Positions 52,046-62,617 are shown, counted from the stretch's first letter. The stretch: DNA of 64,000 nucleotides from Arenimonas terrae (GCF_006265115.1 NZ_SMDR01000002.1:185743-249742); one strand, 5' to 3'. The notes: generated by a model not told the origin, from the letters alone. Made by a program: numbers and translations.

Positions 52046-54103
52046 CTACTCCGCCGTCCAGCGCTTGAGCCAGGCGTTGACGGTGTCGTGCCAGAGCACA
52101 CTGTTGTGCGGCTTGAGGATCCAGTGGTTCTCGTCGGGGAAATACAGCAGCTGGCTTTCGACGCCCTGGCGCTGCGCCGCCGAGAACGAGGCCAGGCCCT
52201 GCTCGACCAGCACGCGGTAGTCGAGCTGGCCGTGGATCACCAGCATCGGCGACGTCCACTTGTCGATGTGGTTGCGCGGGTTGAACTGTTCGTAGTTCTG
52301 CGGCACGTCGATGGCGCTGCCGCCGTTCTCCCACTCGCTGAACCACAGCTCTTCGGTGTTGATGCCCATGATGCGGGTGTCGAACACGCCGGCGTGGTTG
52401 ACCAGGCACTTGAAGCCGTCCGGCCAGTTGCCGGCGATCCAGGCCACCATGTAGCCGCCGTAGCTGCCGCCGAGCGCGCAGGCGCGCTGGCCGTCGAGGA
52501 AGGCGTACTTTTCCTGCGCCGCGGCGAAGCCCTTCTTCAGATCCTCCAGCGGGCGGTCGCCCCAGTGCTGCGAGATCGAGTCGGTGAAGGCCTGGCCGTA
52601 GCCGGTGGAGCCGTGGAAGTCGATCATCACCACCGCGAAGCCCTGGCCGGCATAGGTCTGCGGGTTCCAGCGGTAGTGGAAGTTGTCGCCGAAGCTGCCC
52701 TGCGGGCCGCCGTGGATCAGGAAGGCGACCGGATACTTCTTTCCTTCCTCGTAACCGACCGGCTTCACGACATAACCGTGCACGGTCTCGTCGTTCCAGC
52801 CCTTGAAGCTGAACTGCTCGTAGTCGCCGAACGCGAGGTTGGGCAGCACGTCGGCGTTCGCCCGGGTGATCTGGCGTTCGCCGCTGCCGTCGGCGCGGGC
52901 GACAAAGGCCTGGGCCGGCGACTTGAGGTTGTCGCGGGTGTAGGCCAGCGTGTCGCCGCGCAGGTCGAAGGCGCCGACCGTGCCGCCGGCGATGACCTTG
53001 TCGGCCTTGCCGCTGGCGATGTCGATACGGAACAGCGGGTGCGTGCCGATGTCGTAGGCCTGCGTGTAGATCGCCTTGCCGTCGGCAGAGAGCGCGATGC
53101 CGTCCGCGGAGCGGTCCCAGTCCGGCGCGATCTCACGGGTCTTGCCGCTGCCCAGGTCCATCGCCATCAGCGCCAGGCGGTCGGCTTCGAAACCAGGGCG
53201 CTTCATCGCGCGGTAGTAGAGCGTCTTGCCGTCGGCGCTGAACACCGGGCCGGTATCCATCGCCGGGTTGGCTTCGGTCAGGTTCTGCGGCGCGCGACGC
53301 GCGCGCACCCAGGCGCGGTAGAGGTCGAAGTTGGTGGACCAGGCTTCGGTCCTGCCGGCGATGCGCACGCTGAACACCAGCGACTGGCCGTCCGGCGCCC
53401 AGGCGTATTCGCCGGCGTCGCCGAAGGGCTTGGACGGCACGTCGCCGTCGATGCCGGTGCTGATGCGCACGGGCTCGGCGCCGGCCTTGCCGTCGGCGCC
53501 CAGGGGCGCGACGTACAGCTGGTTGCGGCGGCCGTCGGCCCAGGTATCCCAGTGCCGCACGAACAACTTGTCGTAGAGCTGGCCGCTGGCCAGCGGCTTG
53601 CCGTCGAGCTTCTTCTTGGTGCAGGCCAGGTCGGCGCAGTCGGGGAAAACCTCGAAGCTCAGCGCCACCGAGCGGCCATCGGGCGAGAGTTTGTAGCTGC
53701 CGACGTCGAGCGGATAGTCCGTGACCTGCACGGCCTCGCCGCCGGCCACGGCCTGGCGCCAGAGCTGCTGCGAGCCGGACTTGGCGCTGAGGAAATAGAC
53801 GCTGGCGCCGTCGGGCGAAAACGCCGCGCTGTTGACGCTGAAGCCTTCGGCGGTGAAACGCACCGGCGGCGCCGCGTCGCGCGCGAACAGGTCTTCGATC
53901 CACAGTCCGGTGCTGGCCTTGTTGGCGGCGAAATCGACTTCGCGCACGGCCACCACCAGCTTGCGGCCATCGGGCGAGAGCACCGGCGCCGACACGCGGT
54001 CGAGCGTGACCAGGTCGCGCACGTCGAAGGGTTTGGCGGCCTGGGCCGGGCCGGCCAGCAGCGCGGGCACCAGCAGGGACAGCAGCAGCGGACGTCGGGA
54101 CAT
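52046..54103 (-). CDS. Secreted S9-family dipeptidyl/acyl-aminoacyl peptidase
   Basis: The 685-residue protein has a signal peptide (about 1-22, cleavage after AQA), a beta-propeller built of WD-like Asp-rich repeats (about 30-400), and an alpha/beta-hydrolase domain. The catalytic serine is in LGGSYGGYMVAW; the Asp and His lie near the C-terminus (VIHGQLDYRV, DENHWIL). Such enzymes cleave short peptides in the periplasm; Xanthomonadales carry many. The gene is 8 bp upstream of fnr copy 2. Confidence 0.93.
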   Translation of the reverse strand: MSRRPLLLSLLVPALLAGPAQAAKPFDVRDLVTLDRVSAPVLSPDGRKLVVAVREVDFAANKASTGLWIEDLFARDAAPPVRFTAEGFSVNSAAFSPDGASVYFLSAKSGSQQLWRQAVAGGEAVQVTDYPLDVGSYKLSPDGRSVALSFEVFPDCADLACTKKKLDGKPLASGQLYDKLFVRHWDTWADGRRNQLYVAPLGADGKAGAEPVRISTGIDGDVPSKPFGDAGEYAWAPDGQSLVFSVRIAGRTEAWSTNFDLYRAWVRARRAPQNLTEANPAMDTGPVFSADGKTLYYRAMKRPGFEADRLALMAMDLGSGKTREIAPDWDRSADGIALSADGKAIYTQAYDIGTHPLFRIDIASGKADKVIAGGTVGAFDLRGDTLAYTRDNLKSPAQAFVARADGSGERQITRANADVLPNLAFGDYEQFSFKGWNDETVHGYVVKPVGYEEGKKYPVAFLIHGGPQGSFGDNFHYRWNPQTYAGQGFAVVMIDFHGSTGYGQAFTDSISQHWGDRPLEDLKKGFAAAQEKYAFLDGQRACALGGSYGGYMVAWIAGNWPDGFKCLVNHAGVFDTRIMGINTEELWFSEWENGGSAIDVPQNYEQFNPRNHIDKWTSPMLVIHGQLDYRVLVEQGLASFSAAQRQGVESQLLYFPDENHWILKPHNSVLWHDTVNAWLKRWTAE

Positions 54104-54205
54104 CGTTCGGTCTCCGGAAACGGTCCGCCATGGTAGGCAGGCCGTCGGGGCAACGCAAAGCCATCCGCCGGGAAAATGGTCGAATGGCGCGGCACCGCAC
54201 GGAAA

Positions 54206-54227
54206 AACGGCGCCTCGCGGCGCCGTT
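54206..54227 (-). terminator. Intrinsic terminator of the second S9 peptidase gene
   Basis: A 9-bp perfect stem AACGGCGCC/GGCGCCGTT with the loop TCGC is followed on the minus strand by T residues (five A on the plus strand at 54203-54207). It lies 22 bp after the stop at 54249. Confidence 0.88.
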
Positions 54228-54248
54228 CTTCTGCATTCCCTGAACGGA

Positions 54249-56231
54249 TCAGGGCGCGGCCGGTGCAGCCTTGGCGCCGATGTGCCGGTCCAGGAAGCCC
54301 AGCAGGCGGGCGTAGAAGTCCATGCGGTTCTCCGGCTCGTAATAGCCGTGGCCTTCGCCCTTGTAGAACGTCGCTTCCACCGGCCGTCCGGCCGCCTCCA
54401 GAGCGTCGCGCATTCGCCGGGTGTGGATGGGCGGCGCGGTCTCGTCCTTCTCGCCCGCGGCCAGCATCACCGGGATGCGGATCCGGTCGGCCAGCAGGTT
54501 GGGCGACACCGCCTCCAGTCCTTCGCGGCCCATGGTCATCTCCAGCAGGCCCTGGGTGATGTTGTGATCCAGGGAGTCCTGCTTGTAGCGCTGCGCCAGG
54601 TCGTACACGCCGACGTTGCCGACGGCGCACCGGTAAAGGTCCGGTTCGCGCACGGCGCCCATCAGCGCCGCGTATCCGCCGTAGCTGGCGCCGTAGATGC
54701 AGATGCGGCGCGGGTCGGCGATACCCTGCTCGATCGCCCAGCGCGTCGAGTCGGTCAGGTCGTCCTGCATGGCCTTGCCCCACTCATGGTAACCCGCCAC
54801 CACGAAGTCGCGGCCGTGGTTGCCCGAGCCGCGGTAGTTCACCTGCAGCGTGGCGTAGCCGCGCGAGGCCAGCAGCTGCGCGTCGGCGTCGAACAGCCAG
54901 GTGTCGTAGATGCCCATCGGCCCGCCATGGGGGAGGACCACCAGCGGCAGGTTCTTGGCGTCGACATTGTTGGGCACCGTGAGGTAGCCCTGCAGCGGCG
55001 TGCCGTCGCGCGCCTTGAGCGAGACCGGCTTGCGCGCGGCCATCTGCGTCGGATCGATGTCGACGTTGTAGGCCATCAGGAAATCGGCGCGCTTGGCCTT
55101 GTAGTCGAACAGGTAGACGTCACCGGGAATGCGGTCGCCGCGCACGATGAACAGGCCCTTGCTGCCGTCGTCGGTGGCGCGGCCCAGGGTGACCAGAAGC
55201 CCCGGGAAGCTGGCCTGCAGGCTGCGGTGCAGCTTGGCCGGCGCACTGGTGGGATCGAAGTACTGCGTTCGCGGCAGGCCGTCCATGTAGACCACGCCGA
55301 ACGGCGTCTCGTCGAAGGGCGAATACAGGATCATCCACGGATCGCTGTTGTCGTCTTCCGCCACCAGGGCCCGCTGGCCCGTGGCGGTGTCATAGCTGTA
55401 GATCGCATCCGGCTTGTCGTCGCGCTCGGACTGCAGGTAGGCGATCTTGTCGCCCGGCGCGAAACCGATCGGACGCACGTTGAGGCTGGTCTTGGCCTGG
55501 TCGTTGACGAGCTTCCATTCCGCCTCGGCGCCATCGCGGTAGTAGAGCTTGGCGTCGCCGTTGGCGTCCATGCCCAGCGCGAAGCGGGCCTCGTCCTTGC
55601 TGTCGAGGTAGAAGTCGGCCTGCGACACCGGCGCCTTCGCGACGACGCGGCGGTAGCCGTCCATGACGTTCAGCCGCTCGAGCTTGGTCTCGGGAAGCGT
55701 CTTGCGTCCGGAGGCATCGTCGTACAGGTAGGGCGAGGTCTGGATCAGCACTTCCTTCGGCGACGACTCGAAGCGGTCGACCACGCGGGCGAACACCAGG
55801 CCCGCCTGGCGCTTTCCGGCGCGGGTCGCCTGGGCACCGAGCTGGCTCAGCAACACCTCCGAATGGGATCCGTCGGCGTTCATCGCGAAGACTTCGCCCC
55901 GGCTGCGTGGCTCGCTGAGCGCGCCCACCTGCTTGGCCACCGAGTAGGTGATGCGCTCGTCGTTCGCCCAGGTCAGGGACGTGATGACAGTGTCCCTGCC
56001 GTGGTTGATGCCGCCGGCCGGGGTGCGATCGGACAGGCGCACGACGATCAGGGCCGTGCGGTCCTTGTTGCGCCGGGTGAAGGCCAGGTACTCGCCGGTG
56101 GGCGAAAGTTCGATCTCGGTGATCGGATCGTGCTTGACGAACTGCTCGATCGGGGGCGGATTGGCGGCGGTGGCGGCCACCGGAACAGCGCCGGCCGCCA
56201 GGGCCAGCAGGATCATCATCGAAGCACGCAT
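54249..56231 (-). CDS. Secreted S9-family prolyl oligopeptidase-like enzyme
   Basis: The 660-residue protein has a signal peptide (about 1-22), a propeller region and a C-terminal hydrolase domain with the catalytic serine in IYGASYGGYAALM, the Asp in LAAGEKDETAPP, and the His in GEGHGYYEPENR. It is a distant paralogue of the upstream neighbour rather than a recent duplication, judged by low motif similarity. The substrate is unknown. It ends in a strong terminator. Confidence 0.92.
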   Translation of the reverse strand: MRASMMILLALAAGAVPVAATAANPPPIEQFVKHDPITEIELSPTGEYLAFTRRNKDRTALIVVRLSDRTPAGGINHGRDTVITSLTWANDERITYSVAKQVGALSEPRSRGEVFAMNADGSHSEVLLSQLGAQATRAGKRQAGLVFARVVDRFESSPKEVLIQTSPYLYDDASGRKTLPETKLERLNVMDGYRRVVAKAPVSQADFYLDSKDEARFALGMDANGDAKLYYRDGAEAEWKLVNDQAKTSLNVRPIGFAPGDKIAYLQSERDDKPDAIYSYDTATGQRALVAEDDNSDPWMILYSPFDETPFGVVYMDGLPRTQYFDPTSAPAKLHRSLQASFPGLLVTLGRATDDGSKGLFIVRGDRIPGDVYLFDYKAKRADFLMAYNVDIDPTQMAARKPVSLKARDGTPLQGYLTVPNNVDAKNLPLVVLPHGGPMGIYDTWLFDADAQLLASRGYATLQVNYRGSGNHGRDFVVAGYHEWGKAMQDDLTDSTRWAIEQGIADPRRICIYGASYGGYAALMGAVREPDLYRCAVGNVGVYDLAQRYKQDSLDHNITQGLLEMTMGREGLEAVSPNLLADRIRIPVMLAAGEKDETAPPIHTRRMRDALEAAGRPVEATFYKGEGHGYYEPENRMDFYARLLGFLDRHIGAKAAPAAP

Positions 56232-56267
56232 GCTCGGTTTTCCGGCGAACCGCAGGGACGCGGCCGC

Positions 56268-57167
56268 TCAATTCTGCCGCAGAACTTCCAGGGTTTGTGT
56301 GACCCCGGTCCGCCAATCCGGCAGTTTCAGGCCAAAGTCGGCGGCCAGCGCCGAGGTGTCGAGCACCGACCAGGCGGGGCGCCGGGCCCGGGTCGGGAAC
56401 TCTGCCGTGGTGATGGCCTCGACCCGCGGCGCCCGGGCGATGACGCCCATCGCCGCGGCCCGGGCGACGATCTCGCTGGCGAAGTCGAACCACGAGGCCT
56501 GGCCGCCGGCGGCGAGATGCCAGGTGCCGGTGGCGTCGGGGCGCGCGCGCAGCGCCTGCGCCGTCGCGTCGGCGATCCAGGCGGCGGGCGTCGGCGTGCC
56601 GTGCTGGTCGGCGACCACGCGCAGCAGTTCGCGCTCGCGCGCCAGGCGCAGCATCGTCAGCAGGAAGTTGCCGCCGCGCGGGCCGTAGACCCAGCACAGG
56701 CGGAAGATCTTGTGCGCGGCGCCGCTCTCGCGGACCGCCTGTTCGCCCGCCCATTTGCTGGCGCCGTACACGCCCAGCGGCGCGGTGGCGTCGTCTTCGC
56801 GATAGGGGCGGCGGGCGCGGCCATCGAACACGTAGTCGGTGGAGAAATGCACGATCGGCAGGCTGGCCTGCGCGCAGGCGCGGGCCAGGGCGGCGGGCGC
56901 CTGCGCGTTCACGCGCATCGCCAGCTCGGGTTCGTCCTCGGCGCGGTCGACCGCGGTGTAGGCGCCGGCGTTGACCACCAGGTCGGGCGCGACCCGCGCG
57001 ACCAGGGCCGGCAGGGTCGCCGGGTCGGCCAGGTCCGCGGCCTCGCAGGCGTCGCCGTCTGGCAGCTGCCCGCTGCGCGTGGTCGGAACCACCTCGCCCA
57101 GCGGCGCCAGGCTGCGCCGCAGTTCGGAACCGACCTGGCCGTTGCCGCCGACCAGCAGGATCTTCAC
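56268..57167 (-). CDS. rfbD: dTDP-4-dehydrorhamnose reductase
   Basis: The 299-residue SDR-superfamily enzyme performs the last step of dTDP-L-rhamnose synthesis. Visible motifs are LLVGGNGQVGSELR, FSTDYVFDGR, and the Tyr-X3-Lys pair in YGASKWAGEQ. The GTG at 57167 overlaps the rfbC stop as GTGA. It is the last gene of the rfbBACD operon. Confidence 0.96.
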   Translation of the reverse strand: MKILLVGGNGQVGSELRRSLAPLGEVVPTTRSGQLPDGDACEAADLADPATLPALVARVAPDLVVNAGAYTAVDRAEDEPELAMRVNAQAPAALARACAQASLPIVHFSTDYVFDGRARRPYREDDATAPLGVYGASKWAGEQAVRESGAAHKIFRLCWVYGPRGGNFLLTMLRLARERELLRVVADQHGTPTPAAWIADATAQALRARPDATGTWHLAAGGQASWFDFASEIVARAAAMGVIARAPRVEAITTAEFPTRARRPAWSVLDTSALAADFGLKLPDWRTGVTQTLEVLRQN

Positions 57168-57721
57168 GGGGTGTAGACCGGCAGCCGTTCTTCGGCGATT
57201 TCGGCCAGGAAGGGCGCGACGGCGTCCTTCTCCGACAGCAGCGGGTCGCTCACCGGCCAATCAATGCCCAGGCTCGCGTCGTTCCAGCGGATGGTGGCGT
57301 CGGCCGTGCGGTCGTAGTGCGCGGTGACCAGGTAGCTGAACAGGGCGCGCTCGGACAGCACCGCGAAACCGTGAGCGAAGCCTTCGGGGATCCAGAGATG
57401 GCGCCGGTTGTCGGCCGACAGCAGGACGGCGGTGGACTGCCCGAACGTCGGCGAGCCGCGGCGGATGTCCACGGCGACGTCGTAGACCTCGCCTTCGAGC
57501 ACGCTGACGTACTTGCCCTGCGGATTGGGCCACTGGTAATGCAGGCCGCGCAGCACGCCGCGCGTGGACGAGGAGACGTTGCTCTGGACGAACTGCGGCG
57601 CCAGGCCGTTCTGCAGGAACCGCGCCTGGTTCCAGCTTTCGTAGAAATAACCGCGTGCATCGCCGAACACCGCCGGCTCGATCACCAGGCAGCCCGGCAG
57701 CCCGGTCTCGATCACTTTCAC
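57164..57721 (-). CDS. rfbC: dTDP-4-dehydrorhamnose 3,5-epimerase
   Basis: The 185-residue cupin-fold enzyme has the catalytic histidine in [11 protein letters not shown] and the Tyr/His-rich segment [12 protein letters not shown]. The conserved [14 protein letters not shown] and [13 protein letters not shown] are present. The GTG at 57721 overlaps the rfbA stop (GTGA). Confidence 0.96.
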   Translation of the reverse strand: MKVIETGLPGCLVIEPAVFGDARGYFYESWNQARFLQNGLAPQFVQSNVSSSTRGVLRGLHYQWPNPQGKYVSVLEGEVYDVAVDIRRGSPTFGQSTAVLLSADNRRHLWIPEGFAHGFAVLSERALFSYLVTAHYDRTADATIRWNDASLGIDWPVSDPLLSEKDAVAPFLAEIAEERLPVYTP

Positions 57722-58602
57722 TTGACCACTCCGCGCTGCACCAGCGACTGCAGGTACTGGCCGTAGCTGTTCTTGGCCAGCGGTTCGGCCAGCGCCAGCA
57801 GCTGCGCGTTGTCGATCCAGCCGTTGCCCCAGGCGATTTCCTCGGGGCAGCAGACCCGCAGGCCCTGGCGCGCCTCGATCGTCTCGATGAAGTTCGAGGC
57901 CTCGAGCAGCGACTGGTGGGTGCCGGTGTCGAGCCAGGCATACCCGCGGCCGAGCTGCTCCAGGTGCAGGGCGCCTTCGTCGAGGTAGCAGCGGTTGAGG
58001 TCGGTGATCTCGAGTTCGCCGCGCTGCGAGGGCTTGAGCCCGGCGGCGAAGTCGCTGGCGCGGCCATCGTAGAAGTACAGGCCGGTCACCGCGTAGCTGG
58101 ACTTGGGCCTGGCGGGCTTTTCTTCCAGGCCCACGACCCGTCCGCCGGCGTCGAACTCGGCCACGCCGTAACGCTCCGGATCGCGCACCCAGTAGCCGAA
58201 CACCGTCGCGCCGTGGTCGCGCGCGTCGGCGCGGGCGAGCAGGTCGGTCAGGCCGGTGCCATGGAAGATGTTGTCGCCCAGCACCAGGCAGCTGGGCTGG
58301 CCGGCCAGGAAGTCGCGGCCGATCAGGAATGCCTGCGCCAGGCCGTCGGGGCTCGGCTGCACGGCGTACTGGATGTCCATGCCCCATTGCGAACCGTCGC
58401 CCAGCAGGCGCTTGAAGAGTTCCTGCTCGTGCGGCGTGTTGATGATCAGCACTTCGCGGATGCCCGCCAGCATCAGCACGCTGAGCGGGTAGTAGATCAT
58501 CGGCTTGTCGTACACCGGCAGCAGCTGCTTGCTGATGGCCTGCGTGATCGGATACAGCCGGGTGCCGGAGCCGCCGGCCAGGATGATTCCCTTGCGCGCC
58601 AT
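57718..58602 (-). CDS. rfbA: Glucose-1-phosphate thymidylyltransferase
   Basis: The 294-residue nucleotidyltransferase starts [18 protein letters not shown] and carries the [24 protein letters not shown] and EEKPARPKS segments. It makes dTDP-glucose, the first step toward dTDP-rhamnose used for O-antigen or exopolysaccharide. It follows rfbB by 1 bp. Confidence 0.97.
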   Translation of the reverse strand: MARKGIILAGGSGTRLYPITQAISKQLLPVYDKPMIYYPLSVLMLAGIREVLIINTPHEQELFKRLLGDGSQWGMDIQYAVQPSPDGLAQAFLIGRDFLAGQPSCLVLGDNIFHGTGLTDLLARADARDHGATVFGYWVRDPERYGVAEFDAGGRVVGLEEKPARPKSSYAVTGLYFYDGRASDFAAGLKPSQRGELEITDLNRCYLDEGALHLEQLGRGYAWLDTGTHQSLLEASNFIETIEARQGLRVCCPEEIAWGNGWIDNAQLLALAEPLAKNSYGQYLQSLVQRGVVK

Positions 58603-58603
58603 G

Positions 58604-59659
58604 TCAGGCCTCCGTGCCGATGCGTTCGAGGCGGTAGCTGCCGTCCAGCACCCGCTTCACCCAGTCGCCGTTCGCCAGGTACCAGTCCACCGTCGCGGCG
58701 ATGCCCTGTTCGAAGCTCACCGCCGGCTTCCAGCCCAGTTCGCCCTGGATCTTGCCGGCGTCGATGGCGTAGCGGCGGTCGTGGCCGGGGCGGTCCTTGA
58801 CGTAGGTGATCTGCGACTCGCGCGGGCGGCCGTCGGCGCGCGGGCGGCGCTCGTCGAGCAGGGCGCAGAGCGTCTTCACCACGTGGATGTTCTCGCGCTC
58901 GGCATCGCCGCCGACGTTGTAGGTCTCGCCGACGCGGCCGGCCTCGAGCACGCGCCGGATCGCCGCGCAGTGGTCCTGCACGAACAGCCAGTCGCGCACG
59001 TTGCGGCCATCGCCGTAGACCGGCAGCGGCTCGCCGGCCAGCGCCTTCTGGATGACCAGCGGGATGAGTTTTTCCGGGAACTGGAACGGCCCGTAGTTGT
59101 TCGAGCAGTTCGTGGTCAGCACCGGCAGGCCGTAGGTGTGGTGGAAGGCGCGCACCAGATGGTCGGACGCGGCCTTCGACGCCGAGTACGGCGAGTTCGG
59201 GGCGTAGGGCGTGGTTTCGGTGAACTTTCCGGTGTCGCCCAGCGAACCGTAGACCTCGTCGGTGGAGACGTGCAGGAAGCGGAAGCCCTGCCTGGCCTCG
59301 CCCTCGAGCGACTTCCAGTAGTCGCGCGCGGCTTCGAGCAGGGCCAGGGTGCCGACCACATTGGTCTGCACGAAGGCGGCGGGGCCGTCGATCGAGCGGT
59401 CCACGTGGCTTTCGGCCGCGAAATTGACCAGGGCCGAAGGCCGGAACTCGGCAAGCAGGCGCGCCACCAGGGCGCGGTCGCCGATGTCGCCCTGCACGAA
59501 GTGGTGTTGCGGGTTGCCTTCGAGCGAGGACAAGGTGTCGAGGTTGCCGGCGTAGGTCAGGGCGTCGAGGTTGACCACGCGCACGCCCGAGGCCACCGCC
59601 TCGAGCACGAAGTTGCCGCCGATGAAACCGGCGCCGCCGGTCACAAGCCAAGTCTGCAT
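58604..59659 (-). CDS. rfbB: dTDP-glucose 4,6-dehydratase
   Basis: The 351-residue SDR enzyme has the NAD motif [12 protein letters not shown], the [12 protein letters not shown] segment, and the catalytic [11 protein letters not shown] motif. It makes dTDP-4-keto-6-deoxyglucose. The operon order rfbB-rfbA-rfbC-rfbD is as in many gammaproteobacteria. ATG 59659 ([12 protein letters not shown]) is chosen as start. Confidence 0.97.
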   Translation of the reverse strand: MQTWLVTGGAGFIGGNFVLEAVASGVRVVNLDALTYAGNLDTLSSLEGNPQHHFVQGDIGDRALVARLLAEFRPSALVNFAAESHVDRSIDGPAAFVQTNVVGTLALLEAARDYWKSLEGEARQGFRFLHVSTDEVYGSLGDTGKFTETTPYAPNSPYSASKAASDHLVRAFHHTYGLPVLTTNCSNNYGPFQFPEKLIPLVIQKALAGEPLPVYGDGRNVRDWLFVQDHCAAIRRVLEAGRVGETYNVGGDAERENIHVVKTLCALLDERRPRADGRPRESQITYVKDRPGHDRRYAIDAGKIQGELGWKPAVSFEQGIAATVDWYLANGDWVKRVLDGSYRLERIGTEA

Positions 59660-59688
59660 TTCCACTCCGGACGGGTGCTGCGGGGGAA

Positions 59689-59711
59689 GGGGCGCGCCGG
59701 GTGCGCGCCCC
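59689..59711 (-). terminator. Hairpin downstream of ssb, no T tract
   Basis: A 9-bp perfect stem GGGGCGCGC/GCGCGCCCC encloses the loop CGGGT. It lies 7 bp after the ssb stop on the minus strand and 30 bp before rfbB. The flanking minus-strand sequence is C-rich instead of T-rich, so it would need Rho or act as an RNA-stability element. Confidence 0.45.
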
Positions 59712-59717
59712 GCCGGA

Positions 59718-60263
59718 TCAGAACGGGATGTCGTCGTCCGGGAACGGGTCGTCGTTGCGCGACGCCGGCGCCGAGCCGCCGCCCGAACGCGAGCCGTAGT
59801 CGCCGCCGGAGCGGCCGCCGCCGTAGTCGCCGCCACCGCCGCGCGGGCCGCCGCGGTCAGCGCCGCCGGCCGCACGGGCCGGGCGTTCGGCGCGTTCGCC
59901 GCCGCCGCGCTGGCCGCCGCCCTCGCCCGGCATGCCGCCGAGCATCTGCATCTCGTTGGCGACGATGTCGGTGGCGTATTTCTCGACGCCGGACTTGTCG
60001 GTGTACTTCTCGGTGCGCAGGGAGCCTTCGATGTAGACCTGGCGGCCCTTCTTCAGGTACTCGCCGGCGATCTCGGCCAGGCGGCCGAAGAACTTCACCC
60101 GGTGCCACTCGGTGCGCTCCTGCTGCTCGCCGTTCTTGTCCTTCCACGCCTCGGTGGTGGCGACGGAGATGGTGGTGATGGCGCTGCCGGACTGGCTGTA
60201 GCGGACCTCGGGATCGTTGCCGAGGTTGCCGACCAGGATGACTTTGTTGATGCCGCGGGCCAT
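59718..60263 (-). CDS. ssb: Single-stranded DNA-binding protein
   Basis: The 181-residue protein has the OB-fold N-terminal domain (about 1-112; [32 protein letters not shown]), a Gly/Arg-rich linker, and the acidic tail DDDIPF that recruits partner proteins. It is divergent from the Rrf2 gene with a 205-bp gap. Confidence 0.97.
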   Translation of the reverse strand: MARGINKVILVGNLGNDPEVRYSQSGSAITTISVATTEAWKDKNGEQQERTEWHRVKFFGRLAEIAGEYLKKGRQVYIEGSLRTEKYTDKSGVEKYATDIVANEMQMLGGMPGEGGGQRGGGERAERPARAAGGADRGGPRGGGGDYGGGRSGGDYGSRSGGGSAPASRNDDPFPDDDIPF

Positions 60264-60468
60264 GGGGCTTCCTTGAGAGGGGTGGGGCGGTTCCAGCCCC
60301 GGATTATAGCCGGCCCACCCTGCCCCGGCCCGGCCGCCCCGGGCCATCGGGAAAGGCCTGGGCCCCGGGTCGGAGACCGGCTCATTCCGATGGGGCATCA
60401 CCTGATTGCAAGGCTTCAGTAGTGCCCGGCCGGCAATCCCCATAGGTTCGCTCTGAATTATGCTCTCC

Positions 60469-60942
60469 ATGAAAGCCAAATATGCCCTCCGGGCCCTCGC
60501 CACCCTGGCCCTCCACGGGCCCGGCCAGCTGCAGGCGCGCCGGATCGCCCAGGACGCCGGCGTGCCCGGCAAGTTCCTCGAGGCCATCCTGGTGGACCTG
60601 CGCAACGCCGGCCTGGTCGAGAGCCGGCGCGGCACCCAGGGCGGGCACCGCCTGGCCCGCGACCCCGAGTCCATCACCCTGGGCGAGGTGGTCCGGGTCG
60701 TGGACGGCCCGATCGCGCCCATCCGCTGCGCCAGCATCACCGCCTACCGCCCCTGCGAAGACTGCCCCGACCCGGGCCGCTGCGCCGTCCGCCTGCTGAT
60801 GGGCGAGGTGCGCACCGCCATGTCCGCCGTGGTCGACCACCGCAGCCTGGCCCAGTTCGCGCGCGACAGCGCCCGCCTGGCCGCTCCCCTTTCCCCCGCC
60901 GGACCCGCCGAGGAGGCCCCATGGATCCCCGCAAGCCCGTGA
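60469..60942 (+). CDS. Rrf2-family transcriptional regulator
   Basis: The 157-residue protein has a winged helix ([31 protein letters not shown]) and four cysteines (C87, C96, C99, C105) placed as in Rrf2 proteins that bind Fe-S clusters or sense sulfur status. It starts a run of sulfate-uptake genes, so control of sulfur assimilation is likely. ATG 60469 is preferred over the ATG at 60460. Its end overlaps the small YezD-like gene by 22 bp. Confidence 0.9.
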   Translation: MKAKYALRALATLALHGPGQLQARRIAQDAGVPGKFLEAILVDLRNAGLVESRRGTQGGHRLARDPESITLGEVVRVVDGPIAPIRCASITAYRPCEDCPDPGRCAVRLLMGEVRTAMSAVVDHRSLAQFARDSARLAAPLSPAGPAEEAPWIPASP

Positions 60943-61109
60943 CCGCCGCGCCATCGATCAGCCCGCAGGAGCTGGCCGTGCTCGAAACACTGCGCGCCAC
61001 GCCCTACGGCAGCGTCGAAGTGGTGCTGCACCAGTCGCGCATCGTCCAGGTCGTAAAGACCGAAAAAGTGAAGCTCGATTCCGACACCGCGCCGGTCGCG
61101 CCGCCCTGA
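60921..61109 (+). CDS. YezD-family (DUF2292) small protein
   Basis: The 62-residue protein has the DUF2292 pattern: ETLRATPYGSVEVVLHQSRIVQV followed by EKVKL (the motif is quoted in two parts). YezD-like proteins are commonly found next to sulfate transport and cysteine genes; their function is unknown. A GAGG site precedes ATG 60921 inside the end of the Rrf2 gene. Confidence 0.85.
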   Translation: MDPRKPVTAAPSISPQELAVLETLRATPYGSVEVVLHQSRIVQVVKTEKVKLDSDTAPVAPP

Positions 61110-61183
61110 GCGACGCACCGGATCCGTTTCCGCCGACCAGACCGCTGGAGGCCGCCATGAACACGCATCCCTCTGGAGGCCCC

Positions 61184-62593
61184 ATGCCACGCCACACCCT
61201 GCTTTCCCTCGCCCTGCTCGCCGCCATTGCCGCACCGGCCCAGGCCGCCGAACCCCTCACCGTCGAAGACCTGGCCGAACGCCTGCGCCTGCTCGAACAG
61301 CGCCTGGGCACCGCAACCCCGGCCGAGACCGGCGCCGACCCGGTCGCGGCGCTCGACCAGCGCCTGCGCATCCTCGAACGCCAGCTCGAGATCCAGCAGG
61401 AGGAAGCCGCGGTGCGCGCCACCACCGCGCCCGTGGTCGCCGTCGGCGACAAGGGCCTGTCGGTGAAGACGCCCAAGGGCGACTACGAGATCCGCCTGCG
61501 CGGCCTGGTCCAGGCCGACCATCGCGCCTTCCTCGGCAACGAGTCGCCGGCCTTCAACGACGGCTTCCTGTTCCGGCGCATCCGCCCGACCCTCGAGGGC
61601 AACCTCGGCCCGCTGATCGCTTTCCGTCTGACGCCGGAACTCGCCGGCGACAGCGCCACCCTCGTCGACGCCTACGTGGACGTGAAGTTCGACCCGCGCT
61701 ACACGCTGCGCGTCGGCAAGCTCAAGGGCCCGGTCGGCCTGGAGCGGCTGCAGTCGGGCGGCGCCACCGCGCTGATCGAGCGCGGCTTCCCGACCGAGCT
61801 CGCGCCCAACCGCGACCTGGGCGTGCAGCTGCAGGGCGAGCTGGCGCGCGGCACCGTCACCTACGCCGCCGGCGTCTTCAACGGCGCGCCCGATGGCCGC
61901 GACGCGCCCACCACCGACCCCGACGGCGAGCTGGAATTCGCCGGCCGGCTGTTCTTCGAACCCTGGAAGAACGAAGCGAACGCACTGTCGGGCCTGGGCT
62001 TCGGCCTGGCCGGCAGCGTCGGCGACAAGGACGGCGGCGGCAACAGCTTCCTGCCGCGTTATCGCACGCCCGGCCAGAACGTGTTCTTCAACTACCGCGC
62101 CGCCGTGCTGGCCGACGGCCGGCATACGCGGATCTCGCCGCAGGCCTGGTTTTACCGCAATGCCTTCGGCCTGCAGGCCGAGGCGATCCGTTCGGAACAG
62201 GAAGTCAGCATCGGCGGTGTGCGCAGCGACCTGGCGCACGATGCCTGGCAGCTCACCACCAGCTGGGTGTTGACCGGCGAGGACGCGGGTTACCGCGGCG
62301 TGGTCAAGCCCAACCGCCCGTTCACCGGCGGCGGTGAAGGCTGGGGCGCGTTCGAGCTGGTCGCACGTTACGGCGAGCTCGACGTCGACGACGACGCCTT
62401 CGGCCTTTATGCCGACCCGAACCTTTCCGCGAGCCGTTCACGCGCCTGGGGCCTGGGCCTGAACTGGTACCTCACCAGCAACCTGAAACTGGTCCTCAAC
62501 CACACCCGTGCGGGTTTCGACGGCGGCGCCACCGGCGGCCGCGACCGCGAGGACGAAAGCACCGTGTTCTCGCGCCTGCAGCTCGCGTTCTGA
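61184..62593 (+). CDS. OprP/OprO-type outer membrane porin
   Basis: The 469-residue protein has a signal peptide (ends AQA), a periplasmic coiled-coil (about 25-75; EDLAERLRLLEQRLG, RLRILERQLEIQQ), and a beta-barrel ending in FSRLQLAF with the terminal Phe. GLVQADHRAFLG and RRIRPTLEGNLG are typical of phosphate-selective porins. Placed before sbp, it may instead admit sulfate. An upstream ATG at 61157 has its own GGAGG site and would add nine residues; the start is uncertain. Confidence 0.87.
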   Translation: MPRHTLLSLALLAAIAAPAQAAEPLTVEDLAERLRLLEQRLGTATPAETGADPVAALDQRLRILERQLEIQQEEAAVRATTAPVVAVGDKGLSVKTPKGDYEIRLRGLVQADHRAFLGNESPAFNDGFLFRRIRPTLEGNLGPLIAFRLTPELAGDSATLVDAYVDVKFDPRYTLRVGKLKGPVGLERLQSGGATALIERGFPTELAPNRDLGVQLQGELARGTVTYAAGVFNGAPDGRDAPTTDPDGELEFAGRLFFEPWKNEANALSGLGFGLAGSVGDKDGGGNSFLPRYRTPGQNVFFNYRAAVLADGRHTRISPQAWFYRNAFGLQAEAIRSEQEVSIGGVRSDLAHDAWQLTTSWVLTGEDAGYRGVVKPNRPFTGGGEGWGAFELVARYGELDVDDDAFGLYADPNLSASRSRAWGLGLNWYLTSNLKLVLNHTRAGFDGGATGGRDREDESTVFSRLQLAF

Positions 62594-62617
62594 CCCCCAC
62601 CTTCCGGAGCACCGACC